Positions 1 to 7,594 of a DNA stretch of 39,198 nucleotides are shown here, piece by piece; the stretch's first letter is position 1, and the number at the start of each line of letters is the position of its first letter. The translations under genes and the position numbers were made by a program. The stretch is from Streptomyces sp. Ru72 (GTDB taxonomy: Bacteria; Actinomycetota; Actinomycetes; Streptomycetales; Streptomycetaceae), in contig NZ_PQSR01000070.1 of NCBI RefSeq assembly GCF_002920635.1, forward strand, positions 1 through 39,198. The letters run 5' to 3'. Below the pieces are notes generated by a model. It had not been told where the DNA came from and did no database searches. It worked only from the letters and a program-made list of their open reading frames with translations.

Positions 1-2464
1 GCGTAAGGACACCCGGCCGATACGGCAGTCGGTCGTAGGGGACGTTCGCGTTCGGGGACTTGCCCTGGTAGAGGAACTGCAGGTTGCAGGGGTCGACGGT
101 CATGGTCTGGTCGGGGTTGTTGCGGACCAGGTCACCGTGGCTGATGTCGTTGGTCCAGGTGGCACCGCTGTTGGCCTTGCCCGCGAAGGGGTGGGACTCG
201 GTGGCGGCCTGCGGGGTCCACGGACCGTTCAGGCTGGAGGCCGTGAACGAGCGGAAGTAGCGCTGCTCATTCGCACCCCGAGCCTCGACGATCATGAGGT
301 ACTGGTTCTGGCCCTGGACCTTGTAGACCTGCGGCGCCTCGAACAGGTTCTTCACCGTGTCGCTCATGACCGTCGTGTACGACGAGCCGAAGTTGCCCGG
401 GAAGTTCCCGATCGGCATGCTCGCCCGGTAGATCTTTCCGTTGTCGCCTGCGAAGAACAGGTACATGTTCTGGCCGTCGGCGATCAGGGTCTGGTCGATC
501 GGGCCGGTGGGGGACTCGGTCCGGGGGATGCTGCCGGTGAACAGCGGCTTCGGCGCGGACCAGCCGTTGGGGTTGGTGGGGTCGCTCGACGTGCGGTAGA
601 CGAAGGGCGACGCACCCCACTGGGACGCCAGCACCCATATCTTCTTCGGCGCGAAGTAGAACAGCGTGGGCGCCACCGCCTTCTGGCTCATCCCCGTCTG
701 ACCGGCCGACGCCATGTCCGACCAGTTCGTGAAGGGACTGAACATCATCGAGCCGTACGACGATCCCGAGTAGTTCGTCCCGTAGACCAGGTGCTTGCCG
801 TTGTAGGTCACGGTGGTGAAGTCCTTCAGCGAGGCCCACCCGTTCGCCGGCTGGGCCAACGGACGCGTCGAGGTCCACCGGTACGTCGACGGAAGAGAGC
901 AGGTGCCGCCCCTCGGCGCCGACGGCCTGACGTTCCAGTGCTGGTTGCCGCCGCCGTTGGAGTCCCAGATCTGGGCAGGAGTGCCGTTGGCGGTCCGACC
1001 GGCGGGGGTCTCCAGCGCCCGGCCGCTGGCGACGTTGGTCAGGCTGTAGGAGCCGTCACTGTTCCGGCTGGCCCGCCAGTGCTGGTTGGCGCCGTTGTGA
1101 GCGTCCCAGACCTGCACTCTCGTCCCGTTGCCCGTGTGGTTGGCCGGCTCGTCCAGTACCCGTCCGCTGGCGATGTTGGTCAGCGTGTAGGAGCCGTCGC
1201 TGTTCCGGCCGGCCCGCCACTGCTGGTTTGAGGCACCGCTGGCATCCCACATCTGGAGCGGGGTGCCGTTGCCGTTGTGCCCCGCGGGCTCGTCGAGAAC
1301 GCGTCCGGTGGTCGCGTTGGAAAGCGTGTAGACGGTGCCGGAGGTGATGTCCCCGCCCGGCGTGCCGCCGCCGCCACTGCCGCCCAGGGCGGTGAGCACG
1401 GCGCCGTAGGCGGGCTTCTTGTTGCCGCTCTTGTCGAACAGCAGCGGGTTCTCACCGGTGCGCCACGAATCGCTGTCGCGGATGCCCCACACCGTGATAC
1501 CCGTGCAGCGAGCGACGTTCAGGCAGTCCTGTACGGCGTTGGTGTACGCGGTGGCGGACGCCTGGGCGATGTCGAGCTCGGTGATCTGGACGTCGACGCC
1601 GAGCGCGGCGAAGTTGGACAGGGTGGTCCGGAAGCTGGCCGGCGGGCCGCCGGCGCCGAAGTGACTCTGGAAGCCGACGCAGTCGATGGGCACGCCGCGG
1701 GACTTGAAGTCCTTGACCATCCTGTAGACGCCCTGGGTCTTGGCGTCCGACCAGTTCTCGATGTTGTAGTCGTTGTAGCAGAGCTTGGCCTTGGAGTCGG
1801 CGTTCCGGGCGGTCCGGAAAGCCTCCTCGATGAAGCCGTTGCCCAGCACGTTCTGGAACACGGAGCTGCGGTGCTGCCCGCTGCCGCCGTCGGCGAAGGC
1901 CTCGTTGACCACGTCCCAGGCGTAGATCTTGCCCTTGTAATGGGCCATCTCCTGGGTGATGTGGTTGTTCATCACGCTGCGCAGGGTGTTGGCGTCGGTG
2001 ATGGACTTGACCCAACCCGGCAGCTGCGAGTGCCACACCAGGGTGTGGCCCCGCATGCGCTGGCCGTGGGCGGTGGCGTGGCTGACGATCGAGTCGGCGG
2101 GGGCGAAGTTGAACGACCCGCGGGAGGGTTCGATCGTGTCCCACTTCATCTCGTTCTCCGGGGTGATCATGTCGAATTCCCGGTCGAGAATGGTGGAGTA
2201 CGTCGAGTCGCCGAGCTTGCCCGAGGACACTGCCGTGCCGAAGTAGCGGCCGCTGCCGGCCGCTGCATCGGCGGCCACGGTCGGCGTGCCGGCCTTCGGC
2301 GTGTGTGCGGCCAGGGCGACCAGCGGTACGGCAGCACCCGCGGCGGCGAGAACCGCGGCGGCGGCGAGCACGCGGCGGGTTGCCGGACGGCGGCGATGAG
2401 AGCGGTTCTGATCTGGCAACGGCTTGTCCTTCTGCGCGGTGGGCCTGGTCTCGGCCCCGTTCAT
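1..2464 (-). CDS. Secreted GH10 endo-xylanase - CBM13 - GH62 arabinofuranosidase fusion (3' end cut by window)
   Basis: This is an extracellular bifunctional arabinoxylan-degrading enzyme. From the ATG at 2464 it reads 821 residues in one frame to the window edge; comparison with the GH62 gene at 10098 suggests only about three residues and the stop are missing. The N-terminus is basic, with an Arg-rich stretch and a hydrophobic signal segment (about residues 27-52). A GH10 barrel follows (about 58-355), with acid/base Glu188 in WDVVNEAF and nucleophile Glu296 in ITELDI; their 108-residue spacing is normal for the family. A Gly-rich linker leads to a three-repeat ricin-type CBM13 (about 375-505, with VLDEP and NQQW/NQHW motifs) and then a GH62 five-blade propeller (about 522-821). 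GH10-CBM13 and CBM13-GH62 proteins are well known in Streptomyces; having both catalytic domains in one chain is less usual. The start is supported only by a weak upstream purine stretch. Confidence 0.93.
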   Translation of the reverse strand, partial: MNGAETRPTAQKDKPLPDQNRSHRRRPATRRVLAAAAVLAAAGAAVPLVALAAHTPKAGTPTVAADAAAGSGRYFGTAVSSGKLGDSTYSTILDREFDMITPENEMKWDTIEPSRGSFNFAPADSIVSHATAHGQRMRGHTLVWHSQLPGWVKSITDANTLRSVMNNHITQEMAHYKGKIYAWDVVNEAFADGGSGQHRSSVFQNVLGNGFIEEAFRTARNADSKAKLCYNDYNIENWSDAKTQGVYRMVKDFKSRGVPIDCVGFQSHFGAGGPPASFRTTLSNFAALGVDVQITELDIAQASATAYTNAVQDCLNVARCTGITVWGIRDSDSWRTGENPLLFDKSGNKKPAYGAVLTALGGSGGGGTPGGDITSGTVYTLSNATTGRVLDEPAGHNGNGTPLQMWDASGASNQQWRAGRNSDGSYTLTNIASGRVLDEPANHTGNGTRVQVWDAHNGANQHWRASRNSDGSYSLTNVASGRALETPAGRTANGTPAQIWDSNGGGNQHWNVRPSAPRGGTCSLPSTYRWTSTRPLAQPANGWASLKDFTTVTYNGKHLVYGTNYSGSSYGSMMFSPFTNWSDMASAGQTGMSQKAVAPTLFYFAPKKIWVLASQWGASPFVYRTSSDPTNPNGWSAPKPLFTGSIPRTESPTGPIDQTLIADGQNMYLFFAGDNGKIYRASMPIGNFPGNFGSSYTTVMSDTVKNLFEAPQVYKVQGQNQYLMIVEARGANEQRYFRSFTASSLNGPWTPQAATESHPFAGKANSGATWTNDISHGDLVRNNPDQTMTVDPCNLQFLYQGKSPNANVPYDRLPYRPGVLT

Positions 2465-2819
2465 CCGTCAGTTGCCGCCGCGCACACAGAGGTTGCCGTG
2501 ATCGGGGAGGAATTTTCTTCGTCGAGCCGGAGATCGGCGCGGCCTCATCCCGTCGGGGCGAAGCCGCCCCGGACCGCGAGGGCGCCTGCGGCCGTCCCGG
2601 CGTCGGCGCGGCAGGTGTCGTCCCTGCGGGGTAGATGGTCCCTCGGCTGGCGACCATGACGATCACCGCGCCGAGGGCTCCGGGCAGCGCCACGCCGCAA
2701 CACGGGTCATCCCGACCAAGAGGTCGCAGGCGGTCGGTGCGCGGATGACCGGCCGGCCGCGCATGAGCCTGGCTTCCACCCATCAGACCCACTTTGAATC
2801 GATCATCTAGGCTGGCGCG
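2465..2819. other. Intergenic region between divergent xylanase and methyltransferase genes
   Basis: This 355-bp spacer must hold the promoters of two divergent genes. I see no CebR-like TGGGAGCGCTCCCA box and no convincing -35/-10 pair. A locally AT-rich patch (GGAATTTTCTTC, about 2508-2520) lies about 50 bp upstream of the xylanase start and is the likeliest promoter region. Confidence 0.4.
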
Positions 2820-3671
2820 GTGACTGATGAGCAGGAGCGGGTGCAGCCGTCGGGAGTGTGGGCCACGGCGGTGGGGGTGGCCAGGGTGCGGGCGCTCGAG
2901 ACCGAGCGGGAGGACGCACTGTTCCGCGATCCGCTGGCACAGGCCTTCGCCGCCGCCGGCGGCCTGTGGCCCTCCTCGCCGCCGCAGCCCGATGACGAGG
3001 CGGCGCGACGCCGCCGGCTGGCCGTGTCGTTCTCCATCGTCATCAGGACGAAGTTCCTCGACGACCTGTTGCAGCAGGCCTCCGCGTCCGGAGTCCGGCA
3101 GGTCGTGCTGCTCGGCGCCGGCATGGACAGCCGGGCCTTTCGGATGGACTGGCCCGAGGGCACCCGGCTGTTCGAGGTCGACACCGCCGCTCCACTGGAC
3201 TTCAAGGCTTCGGTGCTGCGCCAGGAGCGGGCCGTCGCGCGCTGCGAGCGGATCACCGTCGCGGTGGATCTGCGTGAGGACTGGCCGGGCGCGCTGGCCG
3301 CCGCAGGGCACGACCCGGCGGTGCCGACCGTGTGGATCGCCGAAGGACTGCTGATCTATCTGCCCGAGGACGCGGTGGAACTGCTGCTGGCCCGGATCAG
3401 CGCGCGGTCGGCGGCAGGCAGTCGGATGGGGCTGACGTTGGGCTCGCGCGGTGTGATCGATCGCTTCGGCGCGGACGCCGTACCGGGATCGGCGGCGTCC
3501 ATGTGGGTCTCGGAGATGCCCGACGACCCGGTGGGCTGGCTGGCCGGCCATGGCTGGGAGGCCGGCTGCCACACCCTGCGCGAGCGCGCTGCCGCCTACG
3601 GCCGCCCGATCAGCACCCCGCCGCAGCGCGAGGAGCGGCCTGGCGGACTGATCTCGGCGGTCCGCCGGTAG
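2820..3671 (+). CDS. SAM-dependent methyltransferase, TIGR00027 / leucine carboxyl methyltransferase-like family
   Basis: This is a 283-residue class I methyltransferase of the actinobacterial LCM-like (PPM-type) family. Its physiological substrate is generally unknown. The start is GTG at 2820. Family signatures are in order: an N-terminal segment with REDALFRDPLA (around residue 35), then LLGAGMDSRAFRMDWP, the glycine-rich SAM-binding loop with the family-specific MDSRA, then the acidic FEVDTAAPLDFK that contacts the ribose, and WIAEGLLIYLPE. The length is normal. It stands alone: its stop lies inside the end of an antisense reading frame (3610-4071), and its upstream neighbour is divergent. 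No signal peptide or membrane segment is seen, so it should be cytoplasmic. Other members are annotated as polyketide O-methyltransferases, but nothing here points to a polyketide cluster. Confidence 0.85.
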   Translation: MTDEQERVQPSGVWATAVGVARVRALETEREDALFRDPLAQAFAAAGGLWPSSPPQPDDEAARRRRLAVSFSIVIRTKFLDDLLQQASASGVRQVVLLGAGMDSRAFRMDWPEGTRLFEVDTAAPLDFKASVLRQERAVARCERITVAVDLREDWPGALAAAGHDPAVPTVWIAEGLLIYLPEDAVELLLARISARSAAGSRMGLTLGSRGVIDRFGADAVPGSAASMWVSEMPDDPVGWLAGHGWEAGCHTLRERAAAYGRPISTPPQREERPGGLISAVRR

Positions 3672-4071
3672 AGCGCCTCGCGGTTCCCTGGATGATCGAT
3701 TCCCAGGGGGCCGGACGAGTGCTTGCTCGACGCACTGCTCGGCGGTTGAACCCGGCTTGCATCAGCGGGCCGAGGGCGACGTCCGCCCCGCACTCGGTGC
3801 GAGCCACGGCGCCGGGGCGGCGCAGCGCCGCCAGGGCCGCGAACACGTCCAGCTCCTCCGCCTCCCCAGGCGCCTCCTCGCAGTCCCACACGTGCACGGC
3901 GAGCGCGCCGGGGCGGCCACCGAAGGCCGGCCCCCGCTGAATCTTCCGGGCCCACCGGTAGGCCGCGTTCGTGGTCGGCTCGTAGCGGGGCGGCGGACAG
4001 GCAGATCGCAGTATTCGGGCAGAGTCCAGGCGACTGTTGACTGATGCCTGTGGGGCGCGGATCGCCGTCAC
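3610..4071 (-). pseudogene. DUF6233-like small protein, probably a remnant
   Basis: A 153-codon frame contains a stretch (about residues 35-105) with the layout HVWDCEEA, then an Ala/Leu-rich helix, then a T-E-C-G-A segment ending in ALGPL. This resembles the small Streptomyces proteins of the DUF6233 type, which have a conserved HxxxC and a second CxxC-like site. Here the first cysteine of the second site appears replaced by Arg. Both ends of the frame are low-complexity, and the last 60 nt run antisense into the methyltransferase gene. I therefore read it as a decayed or mis-extended copy. The family assignment rests on remembered motif layout and is weak. Confidence 0.35.
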
Positions 4072-4095
4072 TCTCCACGTCCCCCTTCGTTGGGG

Positions 4096-4920
4096 TCAGG
4101 TCCGGCCGTGGACAGGCTGGTCGGCGAGCTGCTCGAGGAAATTCTGGAACACCTGCCGCAGGACCTCGGGTCGTTCCAGGTGGACGTCGTGCCCCGCGTC
4201 GGGGACGCTCATGGCCACCGTCATGGGGCGCTGTTGGAGCATGGCCTCCGCCTCGTCCACGGGGATGATGCCAGATTGACCCAGGATGAGCAGGGTCGGG
4301 CACGTAATGCTCGTCCACTCGTTCCAGAAGGAACGCCGGGTGTTCTCGGTAAGGGCGTTGACCATCACGTCACGGTCGAAACGCGGCCACCATCCGCCGC
4401 CGCGCTCCTCCAGCCCGGCCGCCCAACCGTCGCCGACAGCCCCGCCGCCGAAGAACGCGACGGCGGCGTGTCGTGAGGGGAACGGTGTCGGCCACGCGTC
4501 CAGCGCTGCGCCGACCTCGGCCTGCGTGTTCGGGGTGGCGCGGCCTGGGCCCGCCTCGATGAGGATGAGGCCTCTCGGCAGGTCGGGGTGTGCTGCGGCG
4601 GTGAGCAAGGCGGTGTGGCCGCCGAGCGACTGACCTGCCAGTACCGGCCGATGCAGGTCAAATTGTTGGATGACGGCGACGGCATCGGCGACGTACGCAG
4701 CGCGGGAGACATCGCGCGGTCGGCGTTCGCTGGCGCCGTGGCCGCGCTGATCGACGGCGACCACCCGGTAGCGGCGGCTCAGGTTCCGGGCGAGGGTGTC
4801 CCATTCGCCTGCGTGGCCGGCCAGTCCGTGCAGCAGGACGACCGGGGGTCCTGATCCGCCCCAGTCACGGCAGGAGATGCGGACGCCTTCGCGTACTACG
4901 GTGCGCTCGGTCCAGGTCAT
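4096..4920 (-). CDS. Alpha/beta hydrolase (proline iminopeptidase / haloperoxidase-like fold)
   Basis: This is a 274-residue cytosolic alpha/beta hydrolase of unknown substrate. The start is the ATG at 4920, preceded by GGAGAA at a good distance; a longer frame to 4989 adds only a Pro-rich extension and is rejected. Visible elements are VVLLHGLAGHAGEWD (oxyanion-hole strand and HG motif, about residue 30), DQRGHGASE, the nucleophile elbow GQSLGG (Ser near residue 98), an acidic residue after LILGQSGIIPVDEAE, and the catalytic His in DAGHDVHLERPE. This is the full triad order, and the length is typical of single-domain esterases or epoxide-hydrolase-like enzymes. The protein ends with LADQPVHGRT. 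It has no operon partner; a palindrome at 5010-5039 lies about 90 bp upstream of the start. Confidence 0.85.
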   Translation of the reverse strand: MTWTERTVVREGVRISCRDWGGSGPPVVLLHGLAGHAGEWDTLARNLSRRYRVVAVDQRGHGASERRPRDVSRAAYVADAVAVIQQFDLHRPVLAGQSLGGHTALLTAAAHPDLPRGLILIEAGPGRATPNTQAEVGAALDAWPTPFPSRHAAVAFFGGGAVGDGWAAGLEERGGGWWPRFDRDVMVNALTENTRRSFWNEWTSITCPTLLILGQSGIIPVDEAEAMLQQRPMTVAMSVPDAGHDVHLERPEVLRQVFQNFLEQLADQPVHGRT

Positions 4921-5344
4921 GCCGGGTTCTCCAGGCGGTAGGCGCGGTGGGTGAGGTGGCGGCGCTCGGGGGCGCTGGTGGTCCGGCACCGGCCGCCCGG
5001 CCGGTTCCCCGCTACCGGCAGCGACCGGTGACGGTAGCGAGTCTTACCGGCCCTGGCCATGTTCAAAGGTTCTCATCACGTGATGGCGCACTGTGAACTC
5101 GGCTATGTGGTGCTCAGGAAGGGGACAGACCTGGTCTGGGGATGTCCCCACGCGTCGTGTGGTCTTGCCCGGTGTGCCGGCTTGGGTGATCTCGGCCGGA
5201 AGAGCCTGCGCGCGCACTGTGTTCGGCCTGTTCGGGGGCCTGGATGCGCGCGCCGGAGGAAGACGCGGATGGTGGGTTCGGCGTCAGCCAATTCCCCGTC
5301 CTGGCGGTCATGTTGCCCCACGAGGGCGGCGGTCGCGCACGGCG
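4921..5344. other. Non-coding stretch with an upstream palindrome
   Basis: No gene is supported between the alpha/beta hydrolase start and the small protein at 5345. The stretch holds the leader of the hydrolase gene, the nested inverted repeat at 5010-5039, and GC-rich DNA with several short frames that lack ribosome binding sites or recognisable motifs. Confidence 0.5.
5010..5039. promoter_or_regulatory. Nested inverted repeat upstream of the alpha/beta hydrolase
   Basis: CGCTACCG at 5010-5017 is matched by CGGTAGCG at 5032-5039. Inside lies a second pair, ACCGG at 5014-5018 and CCGGT at 5025-5029. It sits about 90 bp upstream of the minus-strand start at 4920 and could be an operator or an mRNA hairpin. 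Confidence 0.35.
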
Positions 5345-5533
5345 CTAAGGAATGGCGACTGCCGTCTTGGGGGCGGCAGCCAGCCGCAGGCCGACTTCCA
5401 CGAGGGCCCAGCCGAGACGGGTACGGAGGTCCCGGGGGTGCCTGGCCGCTGCGGCGAGACGGTACACGTCGGCTTCGGCACGGAGTTCGGCGGCGCGGAC
5501 ACGGTGCAGGGCAAGGTGGTTCTCGGGATGCAT
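5345..5533 (-). CDS. Small conserved actinobacterial protein following the ArsR-type regulator
   Basis: This 62-residue protein begins with an ATG at 5533 (MHPENHLALH) preceded by GAAAGG about 9 nt upstream. It is one alpha-helical block: an N-terminal acidic/basic helix rich in Ala, Glu and Arg (HRVRAAELRAEADVYRLA), then a conserved-looking RTRLGWALVEVGLRLA amphipathic helix. Similar short proteins with an R-x-R-LGW-x-LVE-x-GLRL ending are common in Streptomyces beside transcription regulators; their function is not known. The gene lies 14 bp downstream of the ArsR-type gene and is almost certainly co-transcribed with it. The C-terminal helix could associate with the membrane surface, but it has too few hydrophobic residues in a row for a transmembrane segment. 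Confidence 0.65.
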   Translation of the reverse strand: MHPENHLALHRVRAAELRAEADVYRLAAAARHPRDLRTRLGWALVEVGLRLAAAPKTAVAIP

Positions 5534-5547
5534 CGGACTGTGGCCTT

Positions 5548-6132
5548 TCACTCCGTGGTGAGAGGGAACGCATGTGTGTGGATGCGCACCTGGGCGGTGT
5601 TGGCGTCGTCCTCGCCGGCGGCCCGGTCGCGGTAGGTGTCGACGAGCGCGTGCATCTTCTCGACGAGCTCCTGGGTCAGTTCGGGAGTCAGCCGCAGTGT
5701 CGCGCTGCTCATGTCCCAGGCCAGGTTCCATTCCTCCGGCCATGCCTGGCGGTTGCCGAGCCAGGTCGAGAGGTCCCGGGTCTGAGTGGTGGCGACCTCG
5801 TGGAGATACATGTCGGCAGCCCCGCGCACGTCCGGGCTGGCGTCAGTGAGCAGTGCGTCGTCGAAGCGCAGGCCCTTGTGGACCGCCTTCCACCACCGCT
5901 CCCGGCCCTTGCCCCGCTCGGGGGCGTCCTCGATGAAGCCGTGAACGGCGAGCTGCCGCAGGTGGTAGCTGGTCGCACCGCTTGACTCGCCCAGCTTTTC
6001 GGCGAGTTGAGATGCGGTGGCCGGGCCGCCGAAGCGCAGGGCGTCCAGCAGCTGCATGCGCAGTGGATGTGCGAGCCCACGCAGGGATCGGGCATCGAGA
6101 TTGCGGACGTGCGAGTCAGGCGGCTCGTTCAT
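5548..6132 (-). CDS. ArsR/HTH_20-type winged-helix transcriptional regulator
   Basis: This is a 194-residue DNA-binding regulator. The start is taken as the ATG at 6132 (MNEPPDSH); an in-frame extension to 6168 would run into the operator. The N-terminal winged helix (about residues 10-85) shows LAHPLRMQLLDALRFGGPATASQLAEKLGESSGATSYHLRQL, the classic ArsR layout with recognition helix SGATSYHLRQL, followed by the wing (ERGKGRERWWKA). No metal-binding CxC is present, so it is not a metal-sensing ArsR; it belongs to the larger HTH_20 group, which often represses a neighbouring transporter. The C-terminal half is helical (LTPELTQELVEKMHALVDTYRDRA) and probably dimerises. There is no Shine-Dalgarno within 15 nt of the start, and the tandem operator at 6150-6181 is 18 bp upstream, consistent with autorepression. 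Confidence 0.85.
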   Translation of the reverse strand: MNEPPDSHVRNLDARSLRGLAHPLRMQLLDALRFGGPATASQLAEKLGESSGATSYHLRQLAVHGFIEDAPERGKGRERWWKAVHKGLRFDDALLTDASPDVRGAADMYLHEVATTQTRDLSTWLGNRQAWPEEWNLAWDMSSATLRLTPELTQELVEKMHALVDTYRDRAAGEDDANTAQVRIHTHAFPLTTE

Positions 6133-6149
6133 GCTTACAAAGATAGCGC

Positions 6150-6181
6150 TGCAAAGGAATGCTTGCAATGGAATCTTTGCA
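6150..6181. promoter_or_regulatory. Tandem overlapping operators TGCAA-N8-TTGCA upstream of the ArsR-type gene
   Basis: Two copies of TGCAA-N8-TTGCA occupy 6150-6167 and 6164-6181, overlapping by 4 bp with centres 14 bp apart. The inner sequences share GGAAT. The pair sits 18 bp upstream of the regulator's start codon, where an autoregulatory site would be expected. Confidence 0.65.
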
Positions 6182-6491
6182 TCAGTGCTTCGGAGTGGCT
6201 GCGCTCAGCACGATGGCGTCGCGGCGCTACGTCCACTGGTACGCGGACTGCTCGAAGGGCGCCCTCGCCGCGTCGCTGGGGGGGGACGTCATCATCCACA
6301 CAGCCCAACACCTCCGACGTCGAGGCGGCTTCCAACACCCTGGTCCCGGAGACGGAGCCAACAACTCGCCGACGCCCGCGGCACGCACCGGGAAGAGGTG
6401 GACCAACTCCGTACAGCACTGCAGTCCGTCGGGCGCGCAGACCGGCCGCCACCCCGTACACGACCAAATCCCCCTCCGAGCGTCGGGCTTT
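6182..6491. other. Gene-free stretch, possible coding relics
   Basis: About 310 bp on the far side of the ArsR operator, where a divergent transporter is usually found. No intact gene is present. Short plus-strand peptides (for example one with QQLADARGTHREEVDQLR near 6370) look like protein but are frameshifted relative to their surroundings, so a divergent partner may have been lost. Confidence 0.35.
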
Positions 6492-7571
6492 TCAGCAGTG
6501 CCCGTGACGGGCTTCCCTGAGGTACGCGACGACGTCGTCCAGGCTCACGGTCAAGGATCGCTCGAGATTGATCCAGTCGTCCTTGGCGTGATCGAGGAGG
6601 TACGCGCGCCGATCGGGTGCGCGCTCCGCGCGCCAGTTCGTGATCAGCGCACGCAGTGTGAGCCGTGCCAGCGCGGCAACCGGGAGCAGCGGGAGTTCCG
6701 ACGCCTGGATCGGTCGCTTCCGTTGGTAGCCTGCGGCGAAGGCGCAGGCGTCCCGCCAGGGATGATCCGGCGTCCTGCCGAGCAGGTTCGCCATGGGAAC
6801 GGCGGGGTCGAAGATCACCGCACTGCGCACCGTGTCACCGAAGTCGATGACACCGGTGACGAAGTGATCGCTTCCGGGATCCACCACGATGTTGTACGGG
6901 CTGAAGTCACCGTGGATCACTTGCGTTTCTAGATCCCCGAGCTTCGGGACGACGTTTTCGCCGAAGAGCCGGAAGACCGATTGGGCCAGCCGACGGTGCT
7001 CGGAGCTCGGCGTGTGCTCGACCAGTTCGGTCATCTGGTGGAAATGCCGGATGTCCCATGCCAGATCTCGTCGGTCCGCCGGGTGCGTGAACGGCCTGAG
7101 CGCCACGTCGATCAGCCCAAGCATCGCGCCCGCCCTGGAGAGCCGCTCCGCGTCCGGGTTCGCATCGGCCAGGACCTGGCCTTCGACGAAGTCGAACACC
7201 CGCAGGACTCGAGTCCTGCCGTCGTTCAGCCTGATCGTGACGTGGTCGTCTCCGTCGGCGGTCAGCTTCACCCGCTGAACGGGCAAGTGCCCAGCGGTGG
7301 TTTCCAGGTACCGCATCGCGGCGGTCTGGAGGGCGACGACTGCCTCCGCCTCGTCAGGTGGTGAGACCTTGACGAGGTAGTTGCTCGAGTCGGTGCTGAG
7401 CCGGAATGTGTCGTCCTTCTCGGTCGCCAGTCGCCCCAAGCGCCCGGTGAGGTGGTAGCGCCCCTGAAGGAAACTGCTCACCAGCATCGCGTCGATGGGC
7501 TCGTGGGACGACGTCAGGCCGCTCTCCTCGAGGAGCCGCTGAGCATAGTTCGTACCTGGTGAGGTGTTCAC
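6492..7571 (-). CDS. APH/ChoK-family phosphotransferase, probable amino-alcohol or hydroxy-amino-acid kinase
   Basis: This is a 359-residue small-molecule kinase of the APH fold. The start is GTG at 7571, with GAAGGGA placed about 7 nt upstream; the much longer open frame running to 8954 is antisense-phase noise over the next gene. Motifs are an N-lobe ATP-binding region (TFRLSTDSSNYLVKVSPPDEAE, Lys that binds phosphate), the Brenner-type catalytic loop HGDFSPYN with catalytic Asp222, and the metal-binding IDFGD with Asp243. The length and the N-lobe resemble hydroxylysine kinase and homoserine kinase-II-like proteins more than aminoglycoside-resistance enzymes. The gene starts 24 nt after the stop of the class III aminotransferase-like gene; that pairing is the same as human HYKK with its phospho-lyase. 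The substrate is inferred from this context, not shown by the sequence. Confidence 0.85.
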   Translation of the reverse strand: MNTSPGTNYAQRLLEESGLTSSHEPIDAMLVSSFLQGRYHLTGRLGRLATEKDDTFRLSTDSSNYLVKVSPPDEAEAVVALQTAAMRYLETTAGHLPVQRVKLTADGDDHVTIRLNDGRTRVLRVFDFVEGQVLADANPDAERLSRAGAMLGLIDVALRPFTHPADRRDLAWDIRHFHQMTELVEHTPSSEHRRLAQSVFRLFGENVVPKLGDLETQVIHGDFSPYNIVVDPGSDHFVTGVIDFGDTVRSAVIFDPAVPMANLLGRTPDHPWRDACAFAAGYQRKRPIQASELPLLPVAALARLTLRALITNWRAERAPDRRAYLLDHAKDDWINLERSLTVSLDDVVAYLREARHGHC

Positions 7572-7594
7572 GGTCAGTCCCTTCCGCCGGCGTG

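Noticed and set aside
1277..2659. 460-codon plus-strand open frame
   Set aside because: It is antisense to the GH10-CBM13-GH62 gene, whose domains and catalytic residues are unmistakable; long antisense frames are expected in high-GC DNA.
5059..5985. 308-codon plus-strand frame
   Set aside because: It is antisense to the ArsR-type regulator and the small protein, without motif or start signal.
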